In this document: piece after piece, positions 43,555 to 51,570 of the stretch | Position numbering within the stretch: position 1 is the stretch's first letter | How the letters are laid out: every line of letters begins with the position of its first letter | DNA from: Roseiconus lacunae | Lineage (GTDB): Bacteria > Planctomycetota > Planctomycetia > Pirellulales > Pirellulaceae | Reading direction: 5' to 3' | Length of the DNA stretch: 64,000 nt | NCBI RefSeq assembly: GCF_008312935.1 | Contig: NZ_VSZO01000012.1 | Coordinates: 186,001-250,000 of the forward strand | Translations under genes and position numbers: made by a program | The notes under the pieces: model-generated | Database searches by the model: none | Told to the model about the DNA's origin: nothing | The model's input: the letters and a program-made list of their open reading frames with translations, nothing else

Positions 43555-45701
43555 GTGGGCGTCGGCGCCAGTCGCTCTCGCCAAACCTGTTCCCGTTCCT
43601 TGCCGTGCTCGTTTGCACCCTGGGAACTCTGATCTTGTTGTTGGCGTTGGTGGCGCAGAATACTGCATCCGCCGCTCGGGAAATCGCCGAGACGGCCGCC
43701 AATGAAGTCGATCAATCAGACGAAGGTCTGACCGTCGGCGAGGTCAAAGACTTGGTCGAAGAAGAAGCGTTTCGTTTGGAGAAACTGATCTCCATGCGCG
43801 ATGCCCAAACCGGTGACATGGAGCGTCGTCGTGATGAATTGGCACACGTCGAAGATCACATGCGGCGCATCCAAACTCGTTTAGAAGTCATCGCCGACGC
43901 ACTGAAAAAGTCCCGTGGTGAATCCGTCGATGGCGTTACCACCGAAGACCTGCAAACGCTGCAAGATCAACTCGACCAAAAAGAGTCGGCCGTCAAGAAG
44001 CTGCGAGAGGAAGTCCAAACCGAAAAACCTCGCTTTGTGATCGTCCCGCACCAAGGTCAAAACGGCACCAGCCGGCGCCCGATCTATTTGGAATGCCATG
44101 ACGAAGGGATCACGATTTGGCCGGAAGAGATCACGCTGACCAAGTGGCAACTGGAACAATCCTCGCCCGACGCGAACCCACTTGATGACGCCCTGCGTGC
44201 GGCACGCTATCACGCCCTCAATCAATACGGCGATGAAGTTCCTCCGTACCCGATGTTGCTGGTCCGACCGGCCGGGGTCGAGTCATATTACGCGGCCCGC
44301 GCGGCGATGACCGAATGGGATGACCAGTTCGGGTACGAGTTGGTGCCGCAAGACATCGAACTGGCCTACCCCGATCCCGATCCGGCGATGAAAGACAAGA
44401 TGCTTTACGCGATCCGGTCGGCCACCGAGCGCCAACAAAATGCATCGATCATTCGATCGGTCGCCGATGGTCGACGCAGGCTCGATGGCCAGGGAACACT
44501 TCCCGATCGGTTGGGCCACGAAAATACGATGCCGCGATCGCAGTATGGCGGTTCGGCCGGTCGGGGCGGGTCGGCGACGGCACCGCAGCCCCCCACGACT
44601 TCGAAACCGGTCCCGAGACTGTCGGTCGCGGAAATGGATCGCCGCGGACGTAACAGTGGCTTCCGCGATCACCGCGCACTACCCATGCGTGGCTACAACT
44701 ACGGGAATTCTTCGTCGTCTTCGAGCAATCAGTCGATCACCGCGGAAGCCGCCAAGCGACGACTGGAACAGATGATGGACCACGGCGCCCAATCGTATGC
44801 TAACTCCAATGCGAATCCGGCAAACCCAGACGCTTTCCGTGGGCAAGATTCCGTTGAGCAAGCAATGTCGGAGCAAGCGTTTGCTGATCAATCGGCGAAT
44901 CGTTCGATGCAATTTCCTGATGGGGCCTTTCCGGATGAGTCTGCGAGGTCGTCTTCGGCCGAAGTAGTCTCACCCGATGCAGCGTCACCCGATGCAATGG
45001 CTTCGTCATCGGACCGTCAACTTGAATTGTTTGCCCCCGGAGCGATGCATCTTCCCGATGCCACCGAGAAGACTCAGCAATCAGGCGAAGCGGGATTCAC
45101 CGATACGGCCAGCCGCCAAATGAAAAACAAGGAAGCGGTTGCTACCGAAGGCGGAACCTCATTCTCGATCGGAAACCTGGGAAGCTCGGGCGCCGCGCCG
45201 AACCCGCAGGCGATGAAAACACAAGCCGCCGACGTGAGTGCTAAGTCTCCCGAAGCGAGCGGACAGCGATCACGGCAAACCAATCTGTCGCCGCCCTCCT
45301 CGCGTCCTGTCCAACCGGGCGGATCGGATTGGGCACTGCCCGACAGTATCGCACTCGGCAGGGGGAACGAAATCGTTCGTCACGTTCGACTGATGGTCTA
45401 CCCCGACCGCTTGGTGCTACCCGCGGCGCGGGGAGCGCCGCGAGTTGAATCGTTCTCGATCGCGACCGATGGTTTCGGCCCGGCAACGATCAAGATGGCA
45501 ACTGCGGTCCGTGATCGGATCGATCAATGGGGTGCAACCGCACCGGGATCGCGCTGGTCGCCGCGTTTGAAAGTCGCGGTGATGCCAGGTGCGGAACGAC
45601 AATTTGCTTACTTGGAACGACTGATGACCGGCAGCGGATTGCCGATCGAAATGGAAGTTCCCAGCCAAGCCGATTCTGGTTCGACGGGAGAACTACGATG
45701 A
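43551..45701 (+). CDS. Large TolR-like one-helix protein lacking the ion-carrying Asp
   Basis: A 716-residue protein. One membrane helix at 14-34, FPFLAVLVCTLGTLILLLAL, aligns with the helix of the following gene product, but position 18 is Ala where that protein has Asp. A coiled coil follows (about 40-155), then a conserved-looking globular part (RPIYLECHDEGITIWPEE, YELVPQDIELAYPD; about 165-285), a long Ser/Ala/Gln-rich linker, and a C-terminal domain of about 100 residues (HVRLMVYPDRLVLPAARG). I infer a diverged ExbD/TolR relative. Both ends overlap neighbours by ATGA. Confidence 0.7.
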   Translation: MSGRRRQSLSPNLFPFLAVLVCTLGTLILLLALVAQNTASAAREIAETAANEVDQSDEGLTVGEVKDLVEEEAFRLEKLISMRDAQTGDMERRRDELAHVEDHMRRIQTRLEVIADALKKSRGESVDGVTTEDLQTLQDQLDQKESAVKKLREEVQTEKPRFVIVPHQGQNGTSRRPIYLECHDEGITIWPEEITLTKWQLEQSSPDANPLDDALRAARYHALNQYGDEVPPYPMLLVRPAGVESYYAARAAMTEWDDQFGYELVPQDIELAYPDPDPAMKDKMLYAIRSATERQQNASIIRSVADGRRRLDGQGTLPDRLGHENTMPRSQYGGSAGRGGSATAPQPPTTSKPVPRLSVAEMDRRGRNSGFRDHRALPMRGYNYGNSSSSSSNQSITAEAAKRRLEQMMDHGAQSYANSNANPANPDAFRGQDSVEQAMSEQAFADQSANRSMQFPDGAFPDESARSSSAEVVSPDAASPDAMASSSDRQLELFAPGAMHLPDATEKTQQSGEAGFTDTASRQMKNKEAVATEGGTSFSIGNLGSSGAAPNPQAMKTQAADVSAKSPEASGQRSRQTNLSPPSSRPVQPGGSDWALPDSIALGRGNEIVRHVRLMVYPDRLVLPAARGAPRVESFSIATDGFGPATIKMATAVRDRIDQWGATAPGSRWSPRLKVAVMPGAERQFAYLERLMTGSGLPIEMEVPSQADSGSTGELR

Positions 45702-46738
45702 GTCGACGTCGCGAAGGCGAAATCGCAGTCGGGCACGATGCTTTTTTGGATATCGTCGCCAACCTAGTCGGCATCCTGATCATCCTGGTGGTCGTCCTGG
45801 GCGCCCAATCGCATTCGGTCATCAGTAGCGCGATGACAGAAAGCGAAGCGAAAGTCGATCCCGACTTGATCCCGGCAAGCGAAGGCGATCTGGACGAACT
45901 GGCCACGATGGCAGTCCGCGCCGCTTCGGCGCAAACCGATGCAAAACGCCTTGAAAAAACGATCAAGTCACTCGACGCTAAAATTGCCCGACAGTCCGAA
46001 CGGCGTACCGTCCTGCTTGCGCTGCTCAAGGAAGCCGAGGACGTGTTGGAGCAAGAACAAGCGTCACTCGACGCCGACCGTCGGGCGATTGCTAAGGCCG
46101 AAGCGGAAGCGGAAACGTTGCGACGGCAACTAAAAGAACTCGATGACACCGAACAGGAACTCGCGAGCCGTCGTCCCCAAACGATCGAGATCGAAAACTT
46201 GCCCACGCCGATGGCGAAGACGGTGTTCGGAAAGGAAGTCTACTTTCGACTTAAAGGCAACCGCCTGTCGGTGATCCCATTTGAAGAACTGGCCGAGGAA
46301 ATTGGTCGTGACTTTCGACGAACGTCTGGCAGCTCACGTGAAGGCGTTTCCGACTCTGCGGTCGGACCGGTCCGCGGCTTCGTCGCCCGCTATGTCATGA
46401 ACCGCAGTAACGAACTGGTCACCGACGGAAACAAGGTCGCCCGAATGACGCGTGCACGAGTGATGGTTGCGTCGTTTGAACCGCTACGAGAACCTCACGG
46501 TGATCCGATCGATCAGGTGCTCGCAAGTGACAATTGGCTCGACATCGAACTCGCCGGTCATTCACCCGAGACCTCAACGATTACCGTCGCCGTGTATCCC
46601 GATAGCTATGGCGCGTTTCGAAAACTGCGCGAAAAGTTTTACGCCAAGGGTTATGCCACGGCGGCTAGGCCGATCAAAGACGGCAACCCGATTTATGTCA
46701 ACTTCTCCGGTGGCGGCAGTCGCTCGGCGGCTCAGTAA
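45698..46738 (+). CDS. TolR-like one-helix protein with helix Asp18 and coiled coil
   Basis: A 346-residue protein. The helix at 15-34 is AFLDIVANLVGILIILVVVL, with Asp18 at the start of the helix as in ExbD, TolR and MotB. A coiled coil of about 100 residues follows (LEKTIKSLDAKIARQSE onward), then a periplasmic domain (VYFRLKGNRLSVIPFEEL, later STITVAVYPDSYGAFRKLR). The start ATG at 45698 overlaps the preceding stop. Both this protein and its neighbour begin MS-(G)-RRR and share Phe16, Leu17, Gly25, Leu27 and Ile28, which points to a common origin. Confidence 0.75.
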   Translation: MSRRREGEIAVGHDAFLDIVANLVGILIILVVVLGAQSHSVISSAMTESEAKVDPDLIPASEGDLDELATMAVRAASAQTDAKRLEKTIKSLDAKIARQSERRTVLLALLKEAEDVLEQEQASLDADRRAIAKAEAEAETLRRQLKELDDTEQELASRRPQTIEIENLPTPMAKTVFGKEVYFRLKGNRLSVIPFEELAEEIGRDFRRTSGSSREGVSDSAVGPVRGFVARYVMNRSNELVTDGNKVARMTRARVMVASFEPLREPHGDPIDQVLASDNWLDIELAGHSPETSTITVAVYPDSYGAFRKLREKFYAKGYATAARPIKDGNPIYVNFSGGGSRSAAQ

Positions 46739-46780
46739 CACCACCGCCGGTTGACCAAGGCGACTTTAAACGTCTCGGTA

Positions 46781-46798
46781 CTAGGCTGATCAGCCTAG
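46781..46798. other. 18-bp perfect palindrome at the edge of repeat copy 4
   Basis: CTAGGCTGATCAGCCTAG is perfectly self-complementary. It begins 43 bp after the end of the Tol/Exb-like locus and touches repeat copy 4. It may be an end structure of the repeat or a transcription end. Confidence 0.6.
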
Positions 46799-46932
46799 CG
46801 CACCGTCTAGACCAAATGTTTGGGTTCGGTTCATCAGCCGACGGGCGCTGGCGCCGGTGGTTGCACCGAAACCGTTGCTAACGCCATGCGGCTAATTCTA
46901 ATTTCAAAGGCTGACGAAGCACTATCACGTTT
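46795..46932 (+). repeat. Dispersed intergenic repeat, copy 4
   Basis: The best preserved plus-strand copy: GCACCGTCTAGACCAAATGT, GGGTTCGGTTCATCAGCCGA, TTGCACCGAAACCGTTGCTA, ACGCCATGCGGCT, ATTTCA and GGCTGACGAAGCACTA. It matches the reverse complement of copy 1 almost along the whole length. It ends about 30 bp from the purD stop. Confidence 0.8.
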
Positions 46933-46961
46933 GTCTGATGAACTTGGACAGCTTGTTGAGA

Positions 46962-48257
46962 TCAACCGCCGTGAATGGCCTTGTCGCTGATGTCCTTACG
47001 GCACCAGGCGCCTTGCCAACGAATCTTGCGAACGGCGGTGTAGGCATTCAGCTTTGCGGTGCTAATGGAGTTGCCGATCGCGGTGACACCGAGAACCCGT
47101 CCGCCTGCGTTGACAACCTTGCCATCCTGCAGAGTCGTACCGGCATGAAAGACCTTCACGTCGTCGACCTCATCGGCTTCGGCAAGACCGGTAATCTCGA
47201 GCCCCTTTTCATAGCTCCCGGGGTAGCCTTCGCTGGCCATCACAACACAGATGCTGGGGCGATCATCCCACTCAAGCGATCCGATATCGGCTAGCTTTCC
47301 TTCGGCGGCCGCGTAAAGGACTTCGAATAGATCGCTTTTCAAACGCATCAACAACGGTTGGCACTCAGGGTCACCGAAGCGAACGTTGAATTCCAACACC
47401 TTCGGTCCGGCGCTGGTCAGCATCAAGCCTGCATACAGCACTCCCTTAAAAGGCTTCCGGGCGCGTTTCATCGCATGCACCACGGGGACCAACACGTCCG
47501 ATTCGATGCGTTCAAACATCGCCTCATCGACGATCGGTGTCGGGCAATATGCGCCCATCCCACCGGTGTTGGGGCCTTGGTCACCATCGAACGCCGGTTT
47601 GTGATCTTGGGCGGCAGGCAATGAAATGATCGTTTCGCCGTCGGTGATTGCGAGCACACTCGCTTCTTGCCCGATCAAACGTTCTTCGATGATCAGTTCG
47701 TTTCCGGCGTCACCGAATTCCTTCTGTCCGGCAATCCGGTCGATCGCTTCGAGAGCTTCGCGGCGAGTCTCGCAAACGATGACACCCTTTCCGGCCGCCA
47801 AACCGTCGGCCTTGATTACAACCGGGACAGGTTCGTTGGGTTCAGGGTATTTGTCTTTGATGTACCGGGACGCGTCATCGCTACCGCGGAAGGTGCGGTA
47901 ATCGGCGGTTGGGACGTCGGCGGTGTGCAACAAGTTTTTACAAAACACCTTGCTGCCTTCCAATTCGGCGGCGGCTCGCGAAGGACCGAACACTCGCAAG
48001 CCGGCTTCTTCGAAGGCATCGACGATCCCTAATACCAGGGGTGCTTCGGGTCCGACGACGGTAAGGTCGATTTGGTTCTTCGTCGCGAATTGCACCAACG
48101 CGGGAACGTCAGACGCATCGATCTCGATATTGGTCGCCTCTGTGGCCGTCCCGGCATTGCCAGGGGCGACAAACACCTGGGTCACTTTTGGGCTTTGGCC
48201 AAGCTTCCAAGCCAACGCGTGCTCACGACCACCACTTCCTACCACCAATACTTTCAT
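46962..48257 (-). CDS. purD: Phosphoribosylamine-glycine ligase
   Basis: ATP-grasp enzyme of de novo purine synthesis that joins glycine to phosphoribosylamine. The 431-residue protein starts MKVLVVGSGGREHALAWKL, has VVIKADGLAAGKGV for ATP binding, the family signature FNVRFGDPECQPLL and FDGDQGPNTGGMG. The ATG at 48257 gives the conserved N-terminus; the frame continues upstream to 48467 without similarity. Length is normal. Confidence 0.96.
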   Translation of the reverse strand: MKVLVVGSGGREHALAWKLGQSPKVTQVFVAPGNAGTATEATNIEIDASDVPALVQFATKNQIDLTVVGPEAPLVLGIVDAFEEAGLRVFGPSRAAAELEGSKVFCKNLLHTADVPTADYRTFRGSDDASRYIKDKYPEPNEPVPVVIKADGLAAGKGVIVCETRREALEAIDRIAGQKEFGDAGNELIIEERLIGQEASVLAITDGETIISLPAAQDHKPAFDGDQGPNTGGMGAYCPTPIVDEAMFERIESDVLVPVVHAMKRARKPFKGVLYAGLMLTSAGPKVLEFNVRFGDPECQPLLMRLKSDLFEVLYAAAEGKLADIGSLEWDDRPSICVVMASEGYPGSYEKGLEITGLAEADEVDDVKVFHAGTTLQDGKVVNAGGRVLGVTAIGNSISTAKLNAYTAVRKIRWQGAWCRKDISDKAIHGG

Positions 48258-48655
48258 CAAACCATTCCCGAGGGGGGCCGAACGAGTCCAAAAATCGAGT
48301 CTTCGATATTTCCGGCGATCCCCAAGCCAGAAAAGACGCCGGACACATTCAAAACGCGTGCCGGCGGGGATTGCCAAGTCAAGGGCCGTCGCCGAAGCCT
48401 CCGTCATCGCCACGGGGCAACAAAGACGAGCAGCCGCCAAGTGTCTGCGCGTGCGAGACGCCGTCAATCAGCGGAAGCGGGCAGCAATGTAATCCGTGAA
48501 CGTTTCTCTCGCGACGGGCGATCACCCTCGTTTTCAAGAACCGTCAACCGCGATCGAGCGATCGGCGTGATCCCAAACCCCCTCTGCCGGAATTTCCCGA
48601 GGCGGCGAAGCGGTGGCGTGACGGAAGCTTGCTGGACTTTAGTTCGCTTTAGCGG
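48258..48655. other. Intergenic region upstream of purD, no gene seen
   Basis: About 400 bp. It should contain the purD promoter on the minus strand. A plus-strand frame crosses from inside purD to 48773, but it lacks domains and is not accepted as a protein. Confidence 0.45.
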
Positions 48656-48683
48656 TAGACAAGAACACCTTTGCACCTATAAT
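48656..48683 (+). promoter_or_regulatory. Sigma-70-like promoter of the leader/ncRNA unit
   Basis: TAGACA (five of six with the -35 consensus) at 48656-48661 and a perfect TATAAT at 48678-48683, separated by 16 bp. Transcription is expected to start near 48690. Confidence 0.6.
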
Positions 48684-48689
48684 TCGCTG

Positions 48690-48830
48690 AGTCCCGCCGG
48701 GAAACGTTTTCTGCCGCCATTTCTTTCTTCCCCACCCACCATGGCGGCGCGGATCCCCGACGACTTGTTTTAAAAAGGCGGCGTCCGTCAGAGCTCCCCA
48801 CTCCGTTGACGGTCGCCGCCTTATTTTTTT
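48690..48830 (+). ncRNA. Candidate structured small RNA or attenuator leader
   Basis: About 140 nt lying between a good promoter and a strong intrinsic terminator with no protein gene between them. The predicted RNA has a first hairpin in which GCCGCCAT pairs with ATGGCGGC around a C/U-rich loop (TTCTTTCTTCCCCACCC), and then the terminator stem. A 10-codon frame (48741-48773, MAARIPDDLF) ends right before the terminator. The cupredoxin gene starts 102 bp after the terminator, so the unit could be a free small RNA or a transcription attenuator for that gene. It does not match tmRNA, RNase P, SRP or 6S features that I can recognise. Confidence 0.5.
48775..48830 (+). terminator. Strong rho-independent terminator
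   Basis: AAGGCGGCGTCCGTCA (48775-48790) pairs with TGACGGTCGCCGCCTT (48807-48822), a 16-bp stem with a single mismatch, followed by A and seven T. No annotated plus-strand gene ends just before it. Confidence 0.9.
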
Positions 48831-48893
48831 GTCGCGATTGTCGGCCGGTCCTCTCGCCTCGCTACTTCGCTTGCGAGATACGCGTGACTAAGA

Positions 48894-48905
48894 TTGACGC
48901 GTCAA
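48894..48905. promoter_or_regulatory. 12-bp perfect palindrome upstream of the cupredoxin gene
   Basis: TTGACGCGTCAA is perfectly palindromic and lies 26 bp before the GTG start. It may be an operator; no regulator gene is adjacent. Confidence 0.35.
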
Positions 48906-48919
48906 AAACTTCCCCACTC

Positions 48920-48924
48920 AGGAG
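48920..48924 (+). promoter_or_regulatory. Ribosome-binding site that fixes a GTG start
   Basis: AGGAG with a 7-base spacer to the GTG at 48932. It decides the start against the longer in-frame extension to 48806, which would run across the site. Confidence 0.8.
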
Positions 48925-48931
48925 TAGAAGT

Positions 48932-49723
48932 GTGAAACTGTCACCCTCATTCTTTCATCGATTGCTCGTCGCCGGTTGTGCGACCGCAGCCGTTTCGGCG
49001 TCTTTGTTTGCCACTCCCGCGTCCGCAGAAACCGGGACGCTGCGAATGACCTTCAAGCTCAAAGGCGACGCACCTAAAAAAGATCCACTCAACCCAAACG
49101 TTGACCAAACGTTTTGCGGGAAGGCCCCGATTCCTGACGAATCACTTGTCGTTAACGACGAAAACAAGGGCATCAAAAACGTCATCGTTTACGTTTACAC
49201 CGGTCGCCGCGGGACCGAACTTCCGGAAATGGAATTGAAGCCAGAAACACATATTCTGGCCAACGACAAGTGTCGCTTTGAGCCGCACGTGTTGATCGCT
49301 AAAAAGGGTGACACCATCCGTGTGACCAACCCCGACGACGTCACCCACAACGCAAACTTTCAGTTCTTTAACAATACGCAACAGAACTTGACCGTTCCTC
49401 CTGGCGCACAAGTCGAAGTTGCACTGAAAGACGCGGAACCCGCTCCGACCCCCGTCGCATGCAACATCCATAGCTGGATGAAAGCTCAGGTTCTGGTCGT
49501 CGATCACCCCTTCGCCGCCGTGACCGATGACGACGGCGTCCTGGAAATCGAAGGACTTCCGGTCGGCGAAGTCATCTTCCGAGCCAACCATGAAACTGGT
49601 TCGCTGAAAGAAGTCGTCGTCGATGGCGACGAAACAAGCTGGCGCAGCAGCCGCTTCGAAGTCGACATCAAACCCGGTGTCAACGAGATGACGGTCGAAG
49701 TCCCCGTCGCTGCGTTTCAGTAA
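48932..49723 (+). CDS. Secreted cupredoxin-like protein
   Basis: A 263-residue periplasmic protein. The signal peptide ends near ATPASA (residue 32). The cupredoxin fold shows likely type 1 copper ligands: His in DDVTHNANFQFF and the Cys-x-x-His-x-x-Met cluster in CNIHSWMKAQ. A second small beta domain follows (VTDDDGVLEIEGLPVGEVIF), like the carboxypeptidase regulatory repeat, matching proteins called methylamine utilization protein in related genomes. It probably carries electrons in the periplasm. The start is GTG. It ends in a clear terminator and lies upstream of the cytochrome/oxidase assembly block. Confidence 0.85.
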   Translation: MKLSPSFFHRLLVAGCATAAVSASLFATPASAETGTLRMTFKLKGDAPKKDPLNPNVDQTFCGKAPIPDESLVVNDENKGIKNVIVYVYTGRRGTELPEMELKPETHILANDKCRFEPHVLIAKKGDTIRVTNPDDVTHNANFQFFNNTQQNLTVPPGAQVEVALKDAEPAPTPVACNIHSWMKAQVLVVDHPFAAVTDDDGVLEIEGLPVGEVIFRANHETGSLKEVVVDGDETSWRSSRFEVDIKPGVNEMTVEVPVAAFQ

Positions 49724-49767
49724 TCTAGTTTCTCAGTGATCTAATTCACGCCTAAGCACACAATTTA

Positions 49768-49806
49768 GCCGGCCCCGCGACTCGATCGCGGGACCGGCTT
49801 TTTTTG
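49768..49806 (+). terminator. Rho-independent terminator of the cupredoxin gene
   Basis: GCCGGCCCCGCGA and TCGCGGGACCGGC form a 13-bp stem with one mismatch around CTCGA, followed by a run of seven T. It lies 45 bp after the stop. Confidence 0.92.
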
Positions 49807-50074
49807 TTTCCCCCATCGCCGATGTTGTCGTGGTGTCTCGATTGCGAATCACCGAAAGCCTCGGCGACTTGTCGCTACGGCATGGTCTCTGCGGTCGGTC
49901 GCTGCGTCGCAACGTCTCTGCGACGCTGCGCACCGACCGGTGCCGTCCCAACATTCCCACACGGGTTTTCAGCGTCTGAAGGCATGTATCTTGACCTCTC
50001 TGGTAGTCGTGGCGACGATTTTTTTGGCGTCAACTGGTTTAGCCAGTTCCGCGGGATTCGGTTAGGCTAACACC

Positions 50075-51397
50075 ATGAATGCCACGCGTATTAGCCTTTC
50101 TGCCGGAACGTTCGCAGTCATCAGCGTCGCGCTGATCTGGGGTTGCGATTCGAGCGTCAAACAATTCCCCCCCAATCGAGTCCACGCGCTCGTCGTTGAG
50201 GCCAGCCGCGATGTCCCAACGGATGCCGCGATGACCGATGTCGAGCGATTGGTTTCGGCATGGTTCGGCACGCCAGACGAGCCACGATGGCCGGCCGAAT
50301 GGATCGAAAGCTCCGCGGGCAAACGTCTTGTGAACTTGGAGAATCTCACCCGGGCCTCAGGGCGAGTTTACAGCGACAAACAGAACCGGCACTTCGGCTT
50401 GTACACCGAACACTGCGTGACCTGTCATGGGATAGCGGGTGGCGGCGACGGCCCGGCTTCGCTGCTACAGAATCCTTACCCACGCGATGTGCGTGCCGGA
50501 ATCTTTAAATGGAAATCGACCGAGCGGGCTTCTAAACCCACGCGTGATGACCTCGCGAAACTGCTTCTGCGTGGTGCACCGGGGACCGGCATGCCGTCGT
50601 TCTCAAGCGTCGGAACGGAAGACCGCGAAGCCCTGGTCGATTACATCATCTACCTTGCCGTCCGCGGTGAATTCGAACGCAAATTGCTTGCCGACGCCGT
50701 TGACGAACTCGGATACGAAGACTCGCGCCCCGACGACGACGCCAACCTTGCGTCGCTGGCAAGCCTTGCCGGCGACGCCGATCCGAATCGCCGACGGCAC
50801 GACGCGCTAGAGGTCGCCCATGATCGCTTGAACGAAGTCGTTGATTCCTGGAGTCATACCGAGAAGGAAGTCATCTCCGTGCCGCCGGAAACCCCCTTTG
50901 ACACCGAGTCTGTTCGCCGCGGTCGCGAGATCTTCCACGGTGTCGCCGGCGGCGTCGTCAATTGCGCCGGTTGCCATGGCCCCGACGGCGATGGCACGGT
51001 GACGACGGTCGATTTCGACGACTGGACCAAAGAATTCACCACTCGGCTGTCGATTTCGCCCGAGGACCGCGACGCGGTTAAACCCTTTCGAGATGCGGGG
51101 GCTTTGCGACCGCGGCAAATCTTCCCGCGAAAACTGAATCAAGGGATCTACCGTGGTGGCGGGAAGGGGGAAACGCTGTACCGACGAGTGGTCGCCGGGA
51201 TCGCCGGTACCCCCATGCCCGCGTCGCCGGTCAAGGAGCAAGCTTCGGCTACCTGCCTGACTCCGGACCAAGTGTGGGACGTCGTGCACTACGTTCAATC
51301 GCTTGGCGGAGCCCGCCCGACTGCGAAGCAACCGAACGCACAGCCGAGCGGAGATACGCCAACGGCCGGCTCACCGGACGAAGGAGTGACCCAATGA
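50075..51397 (+). CDS. Di-haem lipoprotein cytochrome c
   Basis: A 440-residue protein with a lipoprotein signal (SVALIWGCDSS, Cys24) and two haem c sites, CVTCHG near residue 114 and CAGCHG near residue 303, each in a separate cytochrome c domain with its own distal Met region (GTGMPSFS and GTPMPASP). It is likely membrane anchored on the periplasmic side and may feed electrons to the haem-copper oxidase whose assembly genes follow. The stop overlaps the next start by ATGA. Confidence 0.88.
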   Translation: MNATRISLSAGTFAVISVALIWGCDSSVKQFPPNRVHALVVEASRDVPTDAAMTDVERLVSAWFGTPDEPRWPAEWIESSAGKRLVNLENLTRASGRVYSDKQNRHFGLYTEHCVTCHGIAGGGDGPASLLQNPYPRDVRAGIFKWKSTERASKPTRDDLAKLLLRGAPGTGMPSFSSVGTEDREALVDYIIYLAVRGEFERKLLADAVDELGYEDSRPDDDANLASLASLAGDADPNRRRHDALEVAHDRLNEVVDSWSHTEKEVISVPPETPFDTESVRRGREIFHGVAGGVVNCAGCHGPDGDGTVTTVDFDDWTKEFTTRLSISPEDRDAVKPFRDAGALRPRQIFPRKLNQGIYRGGGKGETLYRRVVAGIAGTPMPASPVKEQASATCLTPDQVWDVVHYVQSLGGARPTAKQPNAQPSGDTPTAGSPDEGVTQ

Positions 51398-51570
51398 CGC
51401 GTGACACCTACCGCAGCATCGGCGCGATCACCGGATTGGCGATCGGCATCGTCTTAATGAGATCGCTGGGGCTTGGCGGGATCATCTATGGAGCCATCTT
51501 CGGCGCCAGCGGCGCGACGATCGGCGGCATCGTTGGCGAACAACTGCATGGAGCTCGCAATGACAGCTAA
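51394..51570 (+). CDS. 58-residue Gly-rich membrane protein
   Basis: A very small protein with one long or two short hydrophobic segments rich in glycine (SIGAITGLAIGIVLMRSLGL, then GGIIYGAIFGASGATIGGIV), giving many GxxxG contacts. Translation is well supported: AAGGAG lies 7 bases before its ATG, the ATG overlaps the cytochrome stop (ATGA), and its end overlaps the ctaA start by 11 bp. I recognise no family. Its place suggests a role in oxidase or haem A assembly. Confidence 0.7.
   Translation: MTRDTYRSIGAITGLAIGIVLMRSLGLGGIIYGAIFGASGATIGGIVGEQLHGARNDS

Noticed and set aside
45490-46206. 238-codon Ser-rich minus-strand frame
   Set aside because: It is antisense to the coiled coil of the TolR-like gene; Ser richness comes from reading Glu/Arg codons in reverse.
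48072-48773. 233-codon plus-strand frame upstream of the cupredoxin gene
   Set aside because: Its first part is antisense to purD and the rest is Arg/Ser-rich without domain; only the last ten codons are discussed as a possible leader peptide.
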